From: Pseudomonas sp. H9
GTDB taxonomy: Bacteria; Pseudomonadota; Gammaproteobacteria; Pseudomonadales; Pseudomonadaceae
Assembly: GCF_004353925.1 (NCBI RefSeq)
Contig: NZ_SMOK01000021.1
Coordinates: 1 to 64,000 of the forward strand
Length of the DNA stretch: 64,000 nucleotides
Direction of reading: 5' to 3'
Part shown: one piece after another, positions 1-7,793 of the stretch
How positions within the stretch are numbered: the first letter of the stretch is position 1
How the letters are laid out: each line of letters starts with the position of its first letter
Translations under genes and position numbers: made by a program
The notes under the pieces: model-generated
What the model was told of the DNA's origin: nothing
The model's database searches: none
The model's input: only the letters and a program-made list of their open reading frames with translations

Positions 1-1
1 C

Positions 2-148
2 CTCAAGATGGAGCTGCTGTTGAGCAGCCCTGAAGATCTTGAGCAAGCAAGGCAGATGGTTGACGAGGCAGTGCAGATATACAACACAGAACGGCCCCAT
101 ATGGCCCTGAAAAACAAAACGCCCGATGCTGTGCATCGGGCGTTTTGA
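2..148 (+). CDS. IS3-family transposase OrfB, C-terminal fragment (5' end outside window)
   Basis: Reading from base 2, 48 codons encode the end of a DDE integrase-core transposase. The tail has the hallmark YNTERPHMAL, then KTPDAVH, which is the conserved end of IS3-group OrfB proteins (YN..RPH.AL....P). The catalytic DDE residues lie upstream of the window. The last ten or so codons are also the arms of a perfect hairpin (116-146), so the coding end doubles as a transcription terminator. The gene may be intact upstream; this cannot be judged here. Confidence 0.75.
   Translation, partial: LKMELLLSSPEDLEQARQMVDEAVQIYNTERPHMALKNKTPDAVHRAF
116..146 (+). terminator. Intrinsic terminator overlapping the transposase 3' end
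   Basis: A perfect 14-bp inverted repeat (AAAACGCCCGATGC, loop TGT, then its complement) ends in TTTT and lies wholly inside the last codons of the transposase. It has A-tracts and T-tracts on both sides, so it can terminate in either direction: transposase transcripts on the plus strand and grxD transcripts on the minus strand. Confidence 0.8.
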
Positions 149-207
149 GGCCTATCGGCCTACCTGAACAGGTGTAAACCTATTTCAGGACTAGACACAA
201 ACCTGTG

Positions 208-543
208 TCAGGCTTTGGCAGCCTCAGCCTTGGCTGCAGCGTCCTTGATCAGGGTCTGCAGTTCGCCGTTGGCAAACATTTCAGCCATGATGTCAGAACC
301 GCCAACCAACTCACCAGCAACCCACAGCTGTGGGAAGGTCGGCCAGTTGGCATACTTTGGCAGGTTGGCACGGATTTCCGGATTTTGCAGGATATCCACG
401 TAAGCGAATTTCTCGCCACAACCCATTACGGCTTGCGCCGCCTTGGCCGAAAAACCGCACTGCGGGGCATTCGGCGAGCCTTTCATGTAAAGCAGAATGG
501 TGTTGTTGGCAATCTGCTCTTTGATTGTTTCGATGATATCCAT
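208..543 (-). CDS. grxD: Monothiol glutaredoxin Grx4/GrxD
   Basis: The gene encodes a 111-residue monothiol glutaredoxin that binds a glutathione-ligated [2Fe-2S] cluster and works in iron-sulfur cluster trafficking in the cytoplasm. The CGFS active site is at residues 29-32 (QCGFSAKA). The glutathione-binding TFPQLW and the later GGSD motif are present. Length matches the family. I chose the ATG at 543 because GAGGTG sits just upstream; the longer reading from 585 adds an unconserved 14-residue extension. The alanine/lysine-rich tail is normal. An IS end lies immediately downstream. Confidence 0.95.
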   Translation of the reverse strand: MDIIETIKEQIANNTILLYMKGSPNAPQCGFSAKAAQAVMGCGEKFAYVDILQNPEIRANLPKYANWPTFPQLWVAGELVGGSDIMAEMFANGELQTLIKDAAAKAEAAKA

Positions 544-635
544 GAAGCACCTCGCGGCTGAACTTTCCGACCTGGTTGTCGGCACGGTGACGCATTGTAT
601 CGGAAAGCCGAGCGCGGTGCTCGGCCTTGCCGATA

Positions 636-2750
636 TCAGGCGGCAACCACGTGCACCGGCACTCCGTTAAGCGCGGCGTTGCCCGACACGGCATCCCGGT
701 AGCGCTCGTCGGTCAAGTCATTGGCACTGGCACCCGGCTGATTGCTGGCGATCTCCATGCGCACACCCGCCCGGGCATGGCCGAAGCCATGGGGCAGACT
801 GACAACGCCCGGCATCATGTCGCTGCAGGCCTGCACTTCCACTTCAATGCTGCCAACCCGCGAACTGACCCTGACCCGCTGGCCATCCTGCAATTGCCGC
901 CCGTTAAGATCATCCGGGTGCATCAGTAACTGATGCCGTGGCTTGCCCTTCACCAAACGGTGATAGTTATGCATCCAGGAATTATTGCTACGCACATGTC
1001 GGCGCCCGATCAGCAGCAGTTGCTCATCCCCGACTGGTTGCTGGGCAGCAAAACGCTGCAAGTCATCAAGGATCACTGCGGGTGCTGCCTGGATACGCTG
1101 ATTAGCCGTCTTCAGACGCGCGGCCAGATTGGGCTGTAACGGCCCCAAGTCAACGCCGTGGGGATGCTGCACCAGCGTCTCTATCGACAGATTGAATGGT
1201 GACTGCGCCCCGTAACGCCCCTGGCGCAAGCCGATATCGATCATCTGCGCGGGCGCCAAGGTGGGTTTCAACGGCTTGTCGCTCAGTGCGGCGAACGCTT
1301 TGGCCAGGCCCACGAAGATTTCCCAGTCATGCAGGGCACCTTGTGGCTTGGGCAGAATCGCTCGATTGAATCGGCTGACATTGCGTACGGCCAGCAGGTT
1401 GAAGGTGGTGTCGTAGTGATCGTTCTCCAACGCCGAAGTGGACGGCAGGATCAGGTCTGCATAGCGCGTGGTTTCATTGATGTAGAGGTCGATGCTCAGC
1501 ATGAACTCCAGCCCTTCCAGTGCCCGCTCCAGCTGGCGCCCGTTGGGCGTCGACAAAACCGGGTTGCCGGCCACAGTCACCAGTGCACGCACCTGCCCTT
1601 CCCCCTCACAGAGCATTTCTTCGGCCAGCGCTGCCACCGGCAGCTCGCCGCCGTACTCCGGCAAGCCGGATACCCGGCTTTGCCACGCATTGAAATGGCC
1701 ACCTGAAGTGCTTGCGACCAGGTCCACAGCCGGCTCGGTACACAAAGCGCCTCCCACCCGGTCAAGGTTTCCACTCACCAGGTTGATCACTTGCACCAGC
1801 CAGTGGCAAAGCGTGCCGAACGCTTGGGTAGAAACGCCCATACGGCCATAGCACACCGCTTTGTCGGCGGCCGCGAAGTCTCGCGCCAACTGCCGGATGA
1901 CCAATGCCTCCACGCCACACAGTGGCGCCATTGCCTCAGCGGTGAACGACGCAATGGCCGTACGTACCTCGTCAAGGCCATCGACCGGCAAGGCCGAGGT
2001 ACGCGTAAGGCCTTCATCAAACAAGGTGTTGAGCAGGCCGCACAGCAGCGCGGCATCGCCGCCCGGGCGGACAAAGACATGCTGGTCCGCCATGGCGGCA
2101 GTTTCGCTACGCCGCGGATCGACCACCACCAGCTTGCCGCCCCTGGCCTGAATGGCCTTGAGGCGCTTCTCGACATCGGGCACGGTCATGATGCTGCCAT
2201 TGGACGCCAAGGGGTTGGCGCCGAGGATCAGCATGAAATCGGTGTGATCGATGTCTGGAATCGGCAACAGCAAACCATGGCCATACATCAGGTAGCTGGT
2301 CAGGTGCTGGGGCAGTTGGTCAACCGACGTGGCGGAAAACCGATTACGAGTTTTAAGCAGGCCGAGAAAGTAGTTGCTGTGGGTCATCAACCCGTAGTTG
2401 TGCACGCTGGGATTGCCTTGATAAACCGCCACGGCGTTCTGCCCATGGGCCTGCTGGATGGCCCAGAGCTTGCGCGCCGCCAGTTCGAAGGCTTCGTCCC
2501 AACCGATCGCCTGCCACTGGTTGCCGACCCGTTTGTGCGGCGCACGCAAGCGGTCAGGATCATTCTGGATATCTTGCAGTGCAACGGCCTTGGGGCAGAT
2601 GTGACCACGGCTGAAACTGTCTTGAGGGTCGCCCTTGATCGAACTGATCTGTGGCGCCGCACCTGGTGCCTGGGTGGTTTCGATGGTCAAGCCACAAATG
2701 GCTTCGCACAGATGACAGGCACGGTGATGCAAAATCTTGTTAATGACCAC
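636..2750 (-). CDS. Molybdopterin-dependent oxidoreductase (formate dehydrogenase/nitrate reductase-like)
   Basis: The 704-residue protein belongs to the prokaryotic molybdopterin oxidoreductase (DMSO reductase) superfamily. The N-terminal [4Fe-4S] motif is visible as C12-x2-C15-x3-C19 and C52 (CPKA). The molybdopterin domain follows, then a C-terminal molydopterin-dinucleotide-binding domain at about 590-700 (RHVRSNNSWMHNYHRLVKG). There is no Tat signal, so it is probably cytoplasmic. It is a single subunit, with no beta or gamma partner genes beside it, and its substrate is not evident. The GTG start at 2750 is the only early candidate, with AGAGG unusually close to it; a nearby downstream TTG is possible. 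It is divergent from argF. Confidence 0.8.
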   Translation of the reverse strand: MVINKILHHRACHLCEAICGLTIETTQAPGAAPQISSIKGDPQDSFSRGHICPKAVALQDIQNDPDRLRAPHKRVGNQWQAIGWDEAFELAARKLWAIQQAHGQNAVAVYQGNPSVHNYGLMTHSNYFLGLLKTRNRFSATSVDQLPQHLTSYLMYGHGLLLPIPDIDHTDFMLILGANPLASNGSIMTVPDVEKRLKAIQARGGKLVVVDPRRSETAAMADQHVFVRPGGDAALLCGLLNTLFDEGLTRTSALPVDGLDEVRTAIASFTAEAMAPLCGVEALVIRQLARDFAAADKAVCYGRMGVSTQAFGTLCHWLVQVINLVSGNLDRVGGALCTEPAVDLVASTSGGHFNAWQSRVSGLPEYGGELPVAALAEEMLCEGEGQVRALVTVAGNPVLSTPNGRQLERALEGLEFMLSIDLYINETTRYADLILPSTSALENDHYDTTFNLLAVRNVSRFNRAILPKPQGALHDWEIFVGLAKAFAALSDKPLKPTLAPAQMIDIGLRQGRYGAQSPFNLSIETLVQHPHGVDLGPLQPNLAARLKTANQRIQAAPAVILDDLQRFAAQQPVGDEQLLLIGRRHVRSNNSWMHNYHRLVKGKPRHQLLMHPDDLNGRQLQDGQRVRVSSRVGSIEVEVQACSDMMPGVVSLPHGFGHARAGVRMEIASNQPGASANDLTDERYRDAVSGNAALNGVPVHVVAA

Positions 2751-3110
2751 CTCTTTCGGGTGTCTGCTGATCCCACTGACTATGGGCCTGCGCGGGCATC
2801 ACGGCCAGCGAGTTTTACGCGGTGAATCTCGCCCTATCAGGCGCAACGATTCGCTCCAGTGTTTGCAAAGCCCCGAGCGGGCAGTGTAAAACCCTTGTGC
2901 AGCAAACAAAAAAATCAGCCCGCCAATGGGTTACGCCACTGCCCGCCCCGCAGACAGTGAACGCCCCACTTGGTATGACGCGACATTTAATTATAGTATT
3001 GCGTCTTCCCTTATTTCGTCGCCCCGTGCGGCTTTCGCCGCAGGTCACTTCCGTTGTTTCTGAAAACCGGCATTGTTGATCTGCGGTCTGTTGCAAAAAG
3101 GTAGTCAAAC
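2751..3110. other. Intergenic region between the molybdopterin oxidoreductase gene and argF
   Basis: These 360 bases separate two divergent genes. The right half carries the argF promoter and ArgR-type site (listed separately). The left half contains no open frame with coding character and no terminator. The promoter of the minus-strand oxidoreductase gene must lie here, but no convincing -35/-10 pair was found for it. Confidence 0.6.
2970..2997 (+). promoter_or_regulatory. argF promoter with overlapping ArgR operator
   Basis: TTGGTA (2970-2975), a 16-bp spacer and TATAGT (2992-2997) form a good sigma-70 promoter. On the minus strand, 2985-2970 reads TGTCGC, eight bases, AA. That matches the Pseudomonas ArgR consensus as I recall it (TGTCGC-N8-AA), and it covers the -35 element and part of the spacer, as expected for arginine repression of argF. 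Confidence 0.7.
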
Positions 3111-4031
3111 ATGAGCGCTAGGCACTTTCTCTCCCTGATGGATTTCACACCCGACGAACTGCTGAGTGTGATCCGTCGAGGCATCGAGCTGAAGGACCTG
3201 CGTAACCGCGGCGTACTGTTCGAACCCCTGAAAAACCGCGTACTGGGGATGATCTTCGAAAAATCCTCGACCCGTACCCGGCTGTCGTTCGAAGCCGGCA
3301 TGATTCAGCTCGGCGGCCAGGCGATTTTCCTGTCCCCGCGCGACACTCAGCTGGGCCGCGGTGAGCCGATTGGTGACTGCGCGATTGTTATGTCGCGCAT
3401 GCTCGATGCGGTGATGATCCGTACCTTCGCCCACAACACCCTCACCGAGTTTGCCGCCAACTCCCGCGTCCCGGTGATCAACGGCCTGTCGGACGACCTG
3501 CACCCGTGCCAGTTGCTGGCCGACATGCAAACCTTCCTTGAGCATCGCGGCTCAATCCAGGGCAAAACCGTGGCCTGGATCGGTGATGGCAACAACATGT
3601 GCAACAGCTATATAGAAGCGGCGATCCAGTTCGACTTCCAACTGCGCATTGCCTGCCCGGCCGAATATGAGCCCAGCCCGCAGTTCCTGGCCAATGCCGG
3701 TGACCGTGTACAAATCTTCCGCGAACCCAAGGATGCTGTGCAGGGCGCGCACCTGGTGAGCACCGATGTCTGGACTTCCATGGGCCAGGAGGAGGAAACT
3801 GCACGGCGTCTGGCATTGTTCGCGCCTTACCAGGTAACCCGCGAACTGCTCGACCTGGCAGCACCCGATGCCCTGTTCATGCACTGCCTGCCCGCCCACC
3901 GTGGCGAGGAGATCAGCCTGGACCTGCTCGACGACCCACGCTCGGTCGCCTGGGACCAAGCTGAAAACCGTTTGCATGCACAGAAGGCGCTTCTCGAATT
4001 TCTTGTTGAACCGGCCTACCACCACGCATGA
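3111..4031 (+). CDS. argF: Ornithine carbamoyltransferase (anabolic)
   Basis: This 306-residue enzyme makes citrulline from ornithine and carbamoyl phosphate in arginine biosynthesis. It has the carbamoyl-phosphate loop STRTR at 53-57, HPCQ near 130 and the ornithine-binding HCLPAHRGEE near 260. The length fits the anabolic ArgF type (305-310 residues) rather than the catabolic ArcB type of about 336. The arginine-type operator upstream and the absence of arcA or arcC nearby support this. The stop codon overlaps the next gene by four bases (ATGA), giving translational coupling to an ABC ATPase. Confidence 0.96.
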   Translation: MSARHFLSLMDFTPDELLSVIRRGIELKDLRNRGVLFEPLKNRVLGMIFEKSSTRTRLSFEAGMIQLGGQAIFLSPRDTQLGRGEPIGDCAIVMSRMLDAVMIRTFAHNTLTEFAANSRVPVINGLSDDLHPCQLLADMQTFLEHRGSIQGKTVAWIGDGNNMCNSYIEAAIQFDFQLRIACPAEYEPSPQFLANAGDRVQIFREPKDAVQGAHLVSTDVWTSMGQEEETARRLALFAPYQVTRELLDLAAPDALFMHCLPAHRGEEISLDLLDDPRSVAWDQAENRLHAQKALLEFLVEPAYHHA

Positions 4032-5137
4032 GTCAACCTTTACTGCTTAACCTGCGCAACCTCGCCTGCGGCTATGGCGAGCAACGCATCGTCCAGAACC
4101 TCAACCTGCACCTCAACGCCGGCGACATCGGCTGCCTGTTGGGCTCCTCGGGTTGCGGCAAGACCACCACCCTTCGTGCCATCGCCGGCTTTGAACCGGT
4201 GCACGAAGGCGAGATTCAACTGGCGGGCGAAGTCATCTCCAAGGCAGGGTTCACCCTTGCCCCGGAGAAGCGCAGGATCGGCATGGTGTTTCAAGACTAT
4301 GCATTGTTCCCGCACTTGACCGTTGCCGAAAACATCGCTTTCGGAATTGGCAAGCACCCACAACAGCAACAGGTTGTGAACGAAATGCTGGAGTTGGTGA
4401 AGCTTGGCGGGCTCGGCAAACGCTACCCGCACGAACTCTCCGGCGGCCAGCAACAACGCGTGGCCCTGGCCCGAGCCCTGGCCCCCGAACCACAGTTGCT
4501 GCTGCTCGACGAGCCGTTCTCCAACCTCGATGTGGAACTGCGCCGACGCCTCAGCCATGAGGTGCGCGATATCCTCAAGAGCCGTGGTACCAGCGCCATT
4601 CTGGTTACACACGACCAGGAAGAAGCCTTCGCGGTGAGTGATCATGTGGGCGTTTTCAAGGAAGGTCGCCTGGAGCAGTGGGACACCCCCTACAACCTCT
4701 ATCACGAGCCCCTCACCCCGTTCGTTGCCAGCTTTATTGGCCAGGGCTATTTTATTCGCGGCCAGCTGACCAGCCCGGAGTCGGTACAAACCGAGCTGGG
4801 CGAACTACGCGGCAACCGCGCCTATAGCTTTACCCCTGGCAGCGCGGTCGATGTGCTGTTGCGTCCGGATGACATCATTCATGCACCGCACAGTGCTCTC
4901 AAAGCGCTGATCACCGGCAAGAGCTTCCTGGGCGCATCGACGCTCTATCGCTTGCAATTGCCGACCGGTAGCCAGCTCGAAGCGATCTTCCCGAGCCATA
5001 TCGACCATCAGGTCGGGGCTGAGGTTGGGGTTGAAGTGGCTGCCGATCATCTGGTGCTGTTTGCGGTGCCAGGCAGTGTTGCAGCGCAATTGCCAGTGCC
5101 GGAGAACGGTGTTCGCCGATATAGCTCGGCAGTTTGA
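4028..5137 (+). CDS. ABC transporter ATP-binding protein, FbpC/PotA type
   Basis: The 369-residue protein is an ABC import ATPase with a C-terminal TOBE-like regulatory domain (about 240-369). Walker A is GSSGCGKTT at 39-47, the Q-loop VFQDYALFPH near 90, the signature LSGGQQQR near 137, and Walker B LLLLDEP with the H-loop VTHDQEEA following. It most resembles ATPases for ferric iron, spermidine or sulfate import. No permease or binding-protein gene is adjacent, so it either serves permeases elsewhere or is an orphan. It overlaps the argF stop by four bases. Its substrate is unknown. Confidence 0.85.
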   Translation: MSQPLLLNLRNLACGYGEQRIVQNLNLHLNAGDIGCLLGSSGCGKTTTLRAIAGFEPVHEGEIQLAGEVISKAGFTLAPEKRRIGMVFQDYALFPHLTVAENIAFGIGKHPQQQQVVNEMLELVKLGGLGKRYPHELSGGQQQRVALARALAPEPQLLLLDEPFSNLDVELRRRLSHEVRDILKSRGTSAILVTHDQEEAFAVSDHVGVFKEGRLEQWDTPYNLYHEPLTPFVASFIGQGYFIRGQLTSPESVQTELGELRGNRAYSFTPGSAVDVLLRPDDIIHAPHSALKALITGKSFLGASTLYRLQLPTGSQLEAIFPSHIDHQVGAEVGVEVAADHLVLFAVPGSVAAQLPVPENGVRRYSSAV

Positions 5138-5145
5138 TTGCAATG

Positions 5146-5201
5146 ATCGCGGGGCAAGCCCGCTCCCACAGACACTTGTGGGAGCGGGCTTGCCCCGCGA
5201 T
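5146..5201. repeat. REP pair between convergent genes
   Basis: Two inverted copies of the REP core (GCGGGGCAAGCCCGCTCC) face each other across a short spacer and can fold into a long hairpin. It lies between the 3' ends of the ABC ATPase gene and the PhzF-like gene, 3 bp before the latter's stop, so it may protect or terminate both transcripts. Confidence 0.95.
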
Positions 5202-5204
5202 TGT

Positions 5205-5984
5205 TTACAGGTGCAGCGTACCGCTCGCCACCCGCCGGGCATAACCGCCGATCTTCACCCGCTCCCCTTCCAGGCGACAGAACAGCTCGCCACCCCGACT
5301 CGAACACTGGAAAGCACGGAGTTCTGTTTTATCCAGACGCCCAGCCCAATAGGGAATCAGGCAGCAGTGGGTTGATCCGGTCACCGGATCCTCTGGAATG
5401 CCAATCCCCGGTGCAAAGTAGCGTGAGACAAAGTCGTGCGTTTCGCCTCGTGCAGTGACAATCACGCCCAGGCCGGGCAATTGCGCCACTTCCGCCATGT
5501 TCGGCACGCAATCGCGCACTGCTTGCTCCGACTCCAGCACCACCAGCAATTCCTTGGTCTGCAACACTTCCACCACCGGGCAGCCCAACGCTTGCGCTAC
5601 AGGCAGCTGCTCGCGTAGCGGCTGCGGGTCAATACGGGGGAAATCCAGCAATAAGCGCCCGTCTTCACGACTGACGCTCAAGGGGCCGGACTTGCTCTGG
5701 AACGCCAAGCGCTCACCTGGCACGTTGTAAACCTCAAACAGCACATGAGCACTGGCCAGGGTCGCGTGGCCACACAAGGGCACTTCCGTGGTGGGGGTGA
5801 ACCAGCGGATTTGCCACTGCTCACCGTCGGGCACCACGAAAGCTGTTTCCGCCAGATTGTGTTCAGCGGCGATCTGCTGCATCAGCTCTTCACTGAGCCA
5901 GCGATCAAGGCGGTAGACCATGGCCGGGTTGCCGGCAAAGGGACGTTCACTAAACGCATCGACCTGATGAAATTCCAGCTGCAT
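5205..5984 (-). CDS. PhzF family isomerase/epimerase-like protein
   Basis: The 259-residue protein belongs to the PhzF family, which shares the diaminopimelate epimerase fold. The family's catalytic glutamate is visible in NLAETAFV at about residue 47, along with the conserved FTPTTEVPLCGHATLASAH (about 75-92) and the C-terminal PEDPVTGSTHCCL (about 198-210). True PhzF makes phenazine from DHHA, but no other phz genes are here, so this is a family member of unknown substrate. GAGAG precedes the ATG at 5984. A REP pair follows the stop. Confidence 0.85.
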   Translation of the reverse strand: MQLEFHQVDAFSERPFAGNPAMVYRLDRWLSEELMQQIAAEHNLAETAFVVPDGEQWQIRWFTPTTEVPLCGHATLASAHVLFEVYNVPGERLAFQSKSGPLSVSREDGRLLLDFPRIDPQPLREQLPVAQALGCPVVEVLQTKELLVVLESEQAVRDCVPNMAEVAQLPGLGVIVTARGETHDFVSRYFAPGIGIPEDPVTGSTHCCLIPYWAGRLDKTELRAFQCSSRGGELFCRLEGERVKIGGYARRVASGTLHL

Positions 5985-6077
5985 GCGGCGACTCTCTCTG
6001 TTTTTGGACCGTGAGCATGCCCGTTACAGAGCCTCGGCTAATAGAGACAGAGTCGCAGGATTTTGAGCATACAGATG

Positions 6078-6548
6078 TCAGTCGCGGGCAATCGGGGCAA
6101 ATGTGGCCTGGGTGTGTTCAGCCAGCACCGCTGCTGCCAGTTCCACTTCCAGGCCTCGACGGCCAGCGCTCACAAAAATGGTTTCAAAATTTTGAGCAGA
6201 CTGGTCGATAAAGGTGCGCAAACGCTTCTTTTGCCCCAGCGGACTGATGCCACCCAGCAGGTAACCGGTTGAGCGTTGCGCTGCGGCCGGGTCCGCCATT
6301 TCGCACTTCTTCACGCCGGCCGCGTGGGCGAGACCCTTCAGATCCAGACTACCGATTACCGGTACCACTGCGACCAGCAACTCACCCTTCTCGCTGCTGG
6401 CGAGCAGTGTCTTGAACACCCGCACCGGCTCAAGATCGAGCTTTTCAGCCGCTTCTAGCCCGTACGACGCCGCCTTGGGGTCGTGTTCATAACTGTGGAT
6501 GCGATGTTCAGCGCGAACTTTCTTCAGCAAATCCAGGGCGGGGGTCAT
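6078..6548 (-). CDS. ybaK: Cys-tRNA(Pro)/Cys-tRNA(Cys) deacylase YbaK
   Basis: This 156-residue editing factor hydrolyses Cys-tRNA(Pro) made in error by prolyl-tRNA synthetase. The key lysine is in VFKTLL, and GGISPLGQKK and the C-terminal GLEVEL are the conserved family elements. I chose the ATG at 6548 because GGAG lies at the right distance upstream; the ATG at 6560 has no Shine-Dalgarno. The PhzF-like gene is 93 bp downstream on the same strand. Confidence 0.92.
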   Translation of the reverse strand: MTPALDLLKKVRAEHRIHSYEHDPKAASYGLEAAEKLDLEPVRVFKTLLASSEKGELLVAVVPVIGSLDLKGLAHAAGVKKCEMADPAAAQRSTGYLLGGISPLGQKKRLRTFIDQSAQNFETIFVSAGRRGLEVELAAAVLAEHTQATFAPIARD

Positions 6549-6717
6549 GCAGGACTCCATGCGAGGGTATCGGTACTTTTTCGTTCGCTACTGTAGGCCA
6601 AATCCATTAGCCCAACCACCGATGCCCGGCTCCGCATTACACGCAACCGTTTGCGTCTATGGATTACCATAGCCCCGGCCAATAGTCAGAATGTGGACCT
6701 CCGTTCACTTTCGACCT

Positions 6718-6746
6718 TTGACATAAGCGTTTCTTGTCTATATTTT
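6718..6746 (+). promoter_or_regulatory. Strong sigma-70 promoter upstream of glpF
   Basis: A perfect -35 TTGACA (6718-6723), a 17-bp spacer and TATTTT (6741-6746) form the promoter. Just after the -10 comes TTTTCGAATCTGAATA (6745-6760), which shares TTTTCGAA-N2-TGAA with the palindrome upstream of glpD. It is therefore a candidate GlpR operator overlapping the start site. Confidence 0.7.
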
Positions 6747-6795
6747 TTCGAATCTGAATACGCAGATGCTCTATTAAGGTGCATTTTTGCAGCCC

Positions 6796-6829
6796 GCCCG
6801 ACCGAAATGGGGATTTCTGTCGGGCTTTT
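6796..6829 (+). terminator. Intrinsic terminator in the glpF leader
   Basis: GCCCGACCGAAAT pairs with ATTTCTGTCGGGC (13 positions, one C-T mismatch) around a GGGG loop, followed by TTTT. It lies about 80 nt after the predicted start of the 6718 promoter and 46 nt before the glpF start codon, so it could release a short RNA or attenuate glpF. Confidence 0.75.
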
Positions 6830-6875
6830 GTCGAGCGCTCACTGCGCCTCACAACAACAAAAACCGAGGTAACGA

Positions 6876-7727
6876 ATGACGACAGCTCTACGACAGCCAA
6901 CCCTGTCCAGCCAATGCATGGCCGAATTTCTCGGCACCGCCCTGTTGATATTCTTCGGCACCGGCTGCGTAGCCGCGCTCAAAGTCGCGGGCGCCAGCTT
7001 CGGCTTGTGGGAAATCAGCATTATCTGGGGCGTCGGCGTGAGCATGGCGATCTACCTGACCGCCGGAGTTTCCGGCGCGCATCTGAATCCGGCCGTCAGT
7101 ATTGCCCTGTGGTTATTCGCCGGATTCGAGAAGCACAAACTACCGTTCTACATCGTGGCCCAGATCGCCGGGGCATTCTGCGGCGCCGCGCTGGTCTACA
7201 CGCTGTACAGCAACCTGTTCTTCGATTACGAACAAGCACACGAGATGATTCGCGGCAGCCAGGCCAGCCTTGAGCTGGCCTCGGTATTTTCCACCTACCC
7301 GCACCCTGCCCTGTCCACGGGTCAGGCATTCCTGGTAGAGGTGATCATCACCGCTGTGCTGATGGCAGTAATCATGGCCCTGACCGACGACAACAACGGC
7401 TTGCCTCGCGGCGCCATGGCCCCGCTGCTGATCGGCCTGCTGATCGCCGTGATTGGCAGCGCCATGGGCCCGCTGACTGGCTTTGCCATGAACCCGGCGC
7501 GTGACCTGGGGCCCAAGTTGATGGCCTTCCTCGCCGGCTGGGGTGAAATCGCTTTTACCGGCGGCCGTGACATTCCGTATTTCCTGATTCCCATTTTTGC
7601 GCCGATCATAGGGGCGAGCCTTGGTGCCGCCCTGTACCGCGGTGTGATTGCCCGCAACCTGCCGGTTGCCGAGAGCGAGCACACCCAGACCGATGCCAAT
7701 CCTCAGGGCAAGACCCAGGCGTCCTGA
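6876..7727 (+). CDS. glpF: Glycerol uptake facilitator (aquaglyceroporin)
   Basis: The 283-residue inner-membrane channel lets glycerol diffuse into the cytoplasm. Both half-helix NPA boxes of the aquaporin fold are present: SGAHLNPAVS near residue 71 and GFAMNPARDLGP near 207. The aspartate after the second box (NPARD) is typical of glycerol facilitators rather than water-only channels. Six or more hydrophobic segments are visible. The SD is AGGT just before the ATG. It heads the glp cluster, 66 bp before glpK, with a 7-bp stem-loop (7737-7753) in the gap. Confidence 0.95.
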   Translation: MTTALRQPTLSSQCMAEFLGTALLIFFGTGCVAALKVAGASFGLWEISIIWGVGVSMAIYLTAGVSGAHLNPAVSIALWLFAGFEKHKLPFYIVAQIAGAFCGAALVYTLYSNLFFDYEQAHEMIRGSQASLELASVFSTYPHPALSTGQAFLVEVIITAVLMAVIMALTDDNNGLPRGAMAPLLIGLLIAVIGSAMGPLTGFAMNPARDLGPKLMAFLAGWGEIAFTGGRDIPYFLIPIFAPIIGASLGAALYRGVIARNLPVAESEHTQTDANPQGKTQAS

Positions 7728-7793
7728 CGCCCGTTCGGCGAGCCAAGCTCGCCCTGCCCTGATAACTACCCAATTGAGTGCAAGGCCAACGAC

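Larger units (their letters stand above)
1..200 (+). mobile_element. Right end of an IS3-family insertion sequence
   Basis: The window opens inside an insertion sequence. It holds the C-terminus of an OrfB-type transposase (stop at 146-148), then about 50 bp of non-coding sequence that plausibly carries the right terminal inverted repeat, ending near 195-200. The grxD stop codon begins at 210 on the other strand, so the element lies only about 10 bp downstream of grxD. The other end is outside the window, so the terminal repeat and target duplication cannot be confirmed. The family call rests on the transposase tail. Confidence 0.6.
6549..6875. other. Intergenic region between ybaK and glpF
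   Basis: About 330 bases separate the divergent genes. The right half holds a strong sigma-70 promoter (6718-6746), a GlpR-like sequence (6745-6760) and an intrinsic terminator (6796-6829), all upstream of glpF and listed separately. The left half has no recognisable gene. Confidence 0.65.

Noticed and set aside
1791..2825. 344-codon open frame on the plus strand
   Set aside because: It is a shadow of the molybdopterin oxidoreductase gene, with no recognisable domains.
5205..5984. Phenazine biosynthesis locus
   Set aside because: Only a PhzF-family protein is present; no other phz genes are nearby, and PhzF homologues are common outside phenazine producers.
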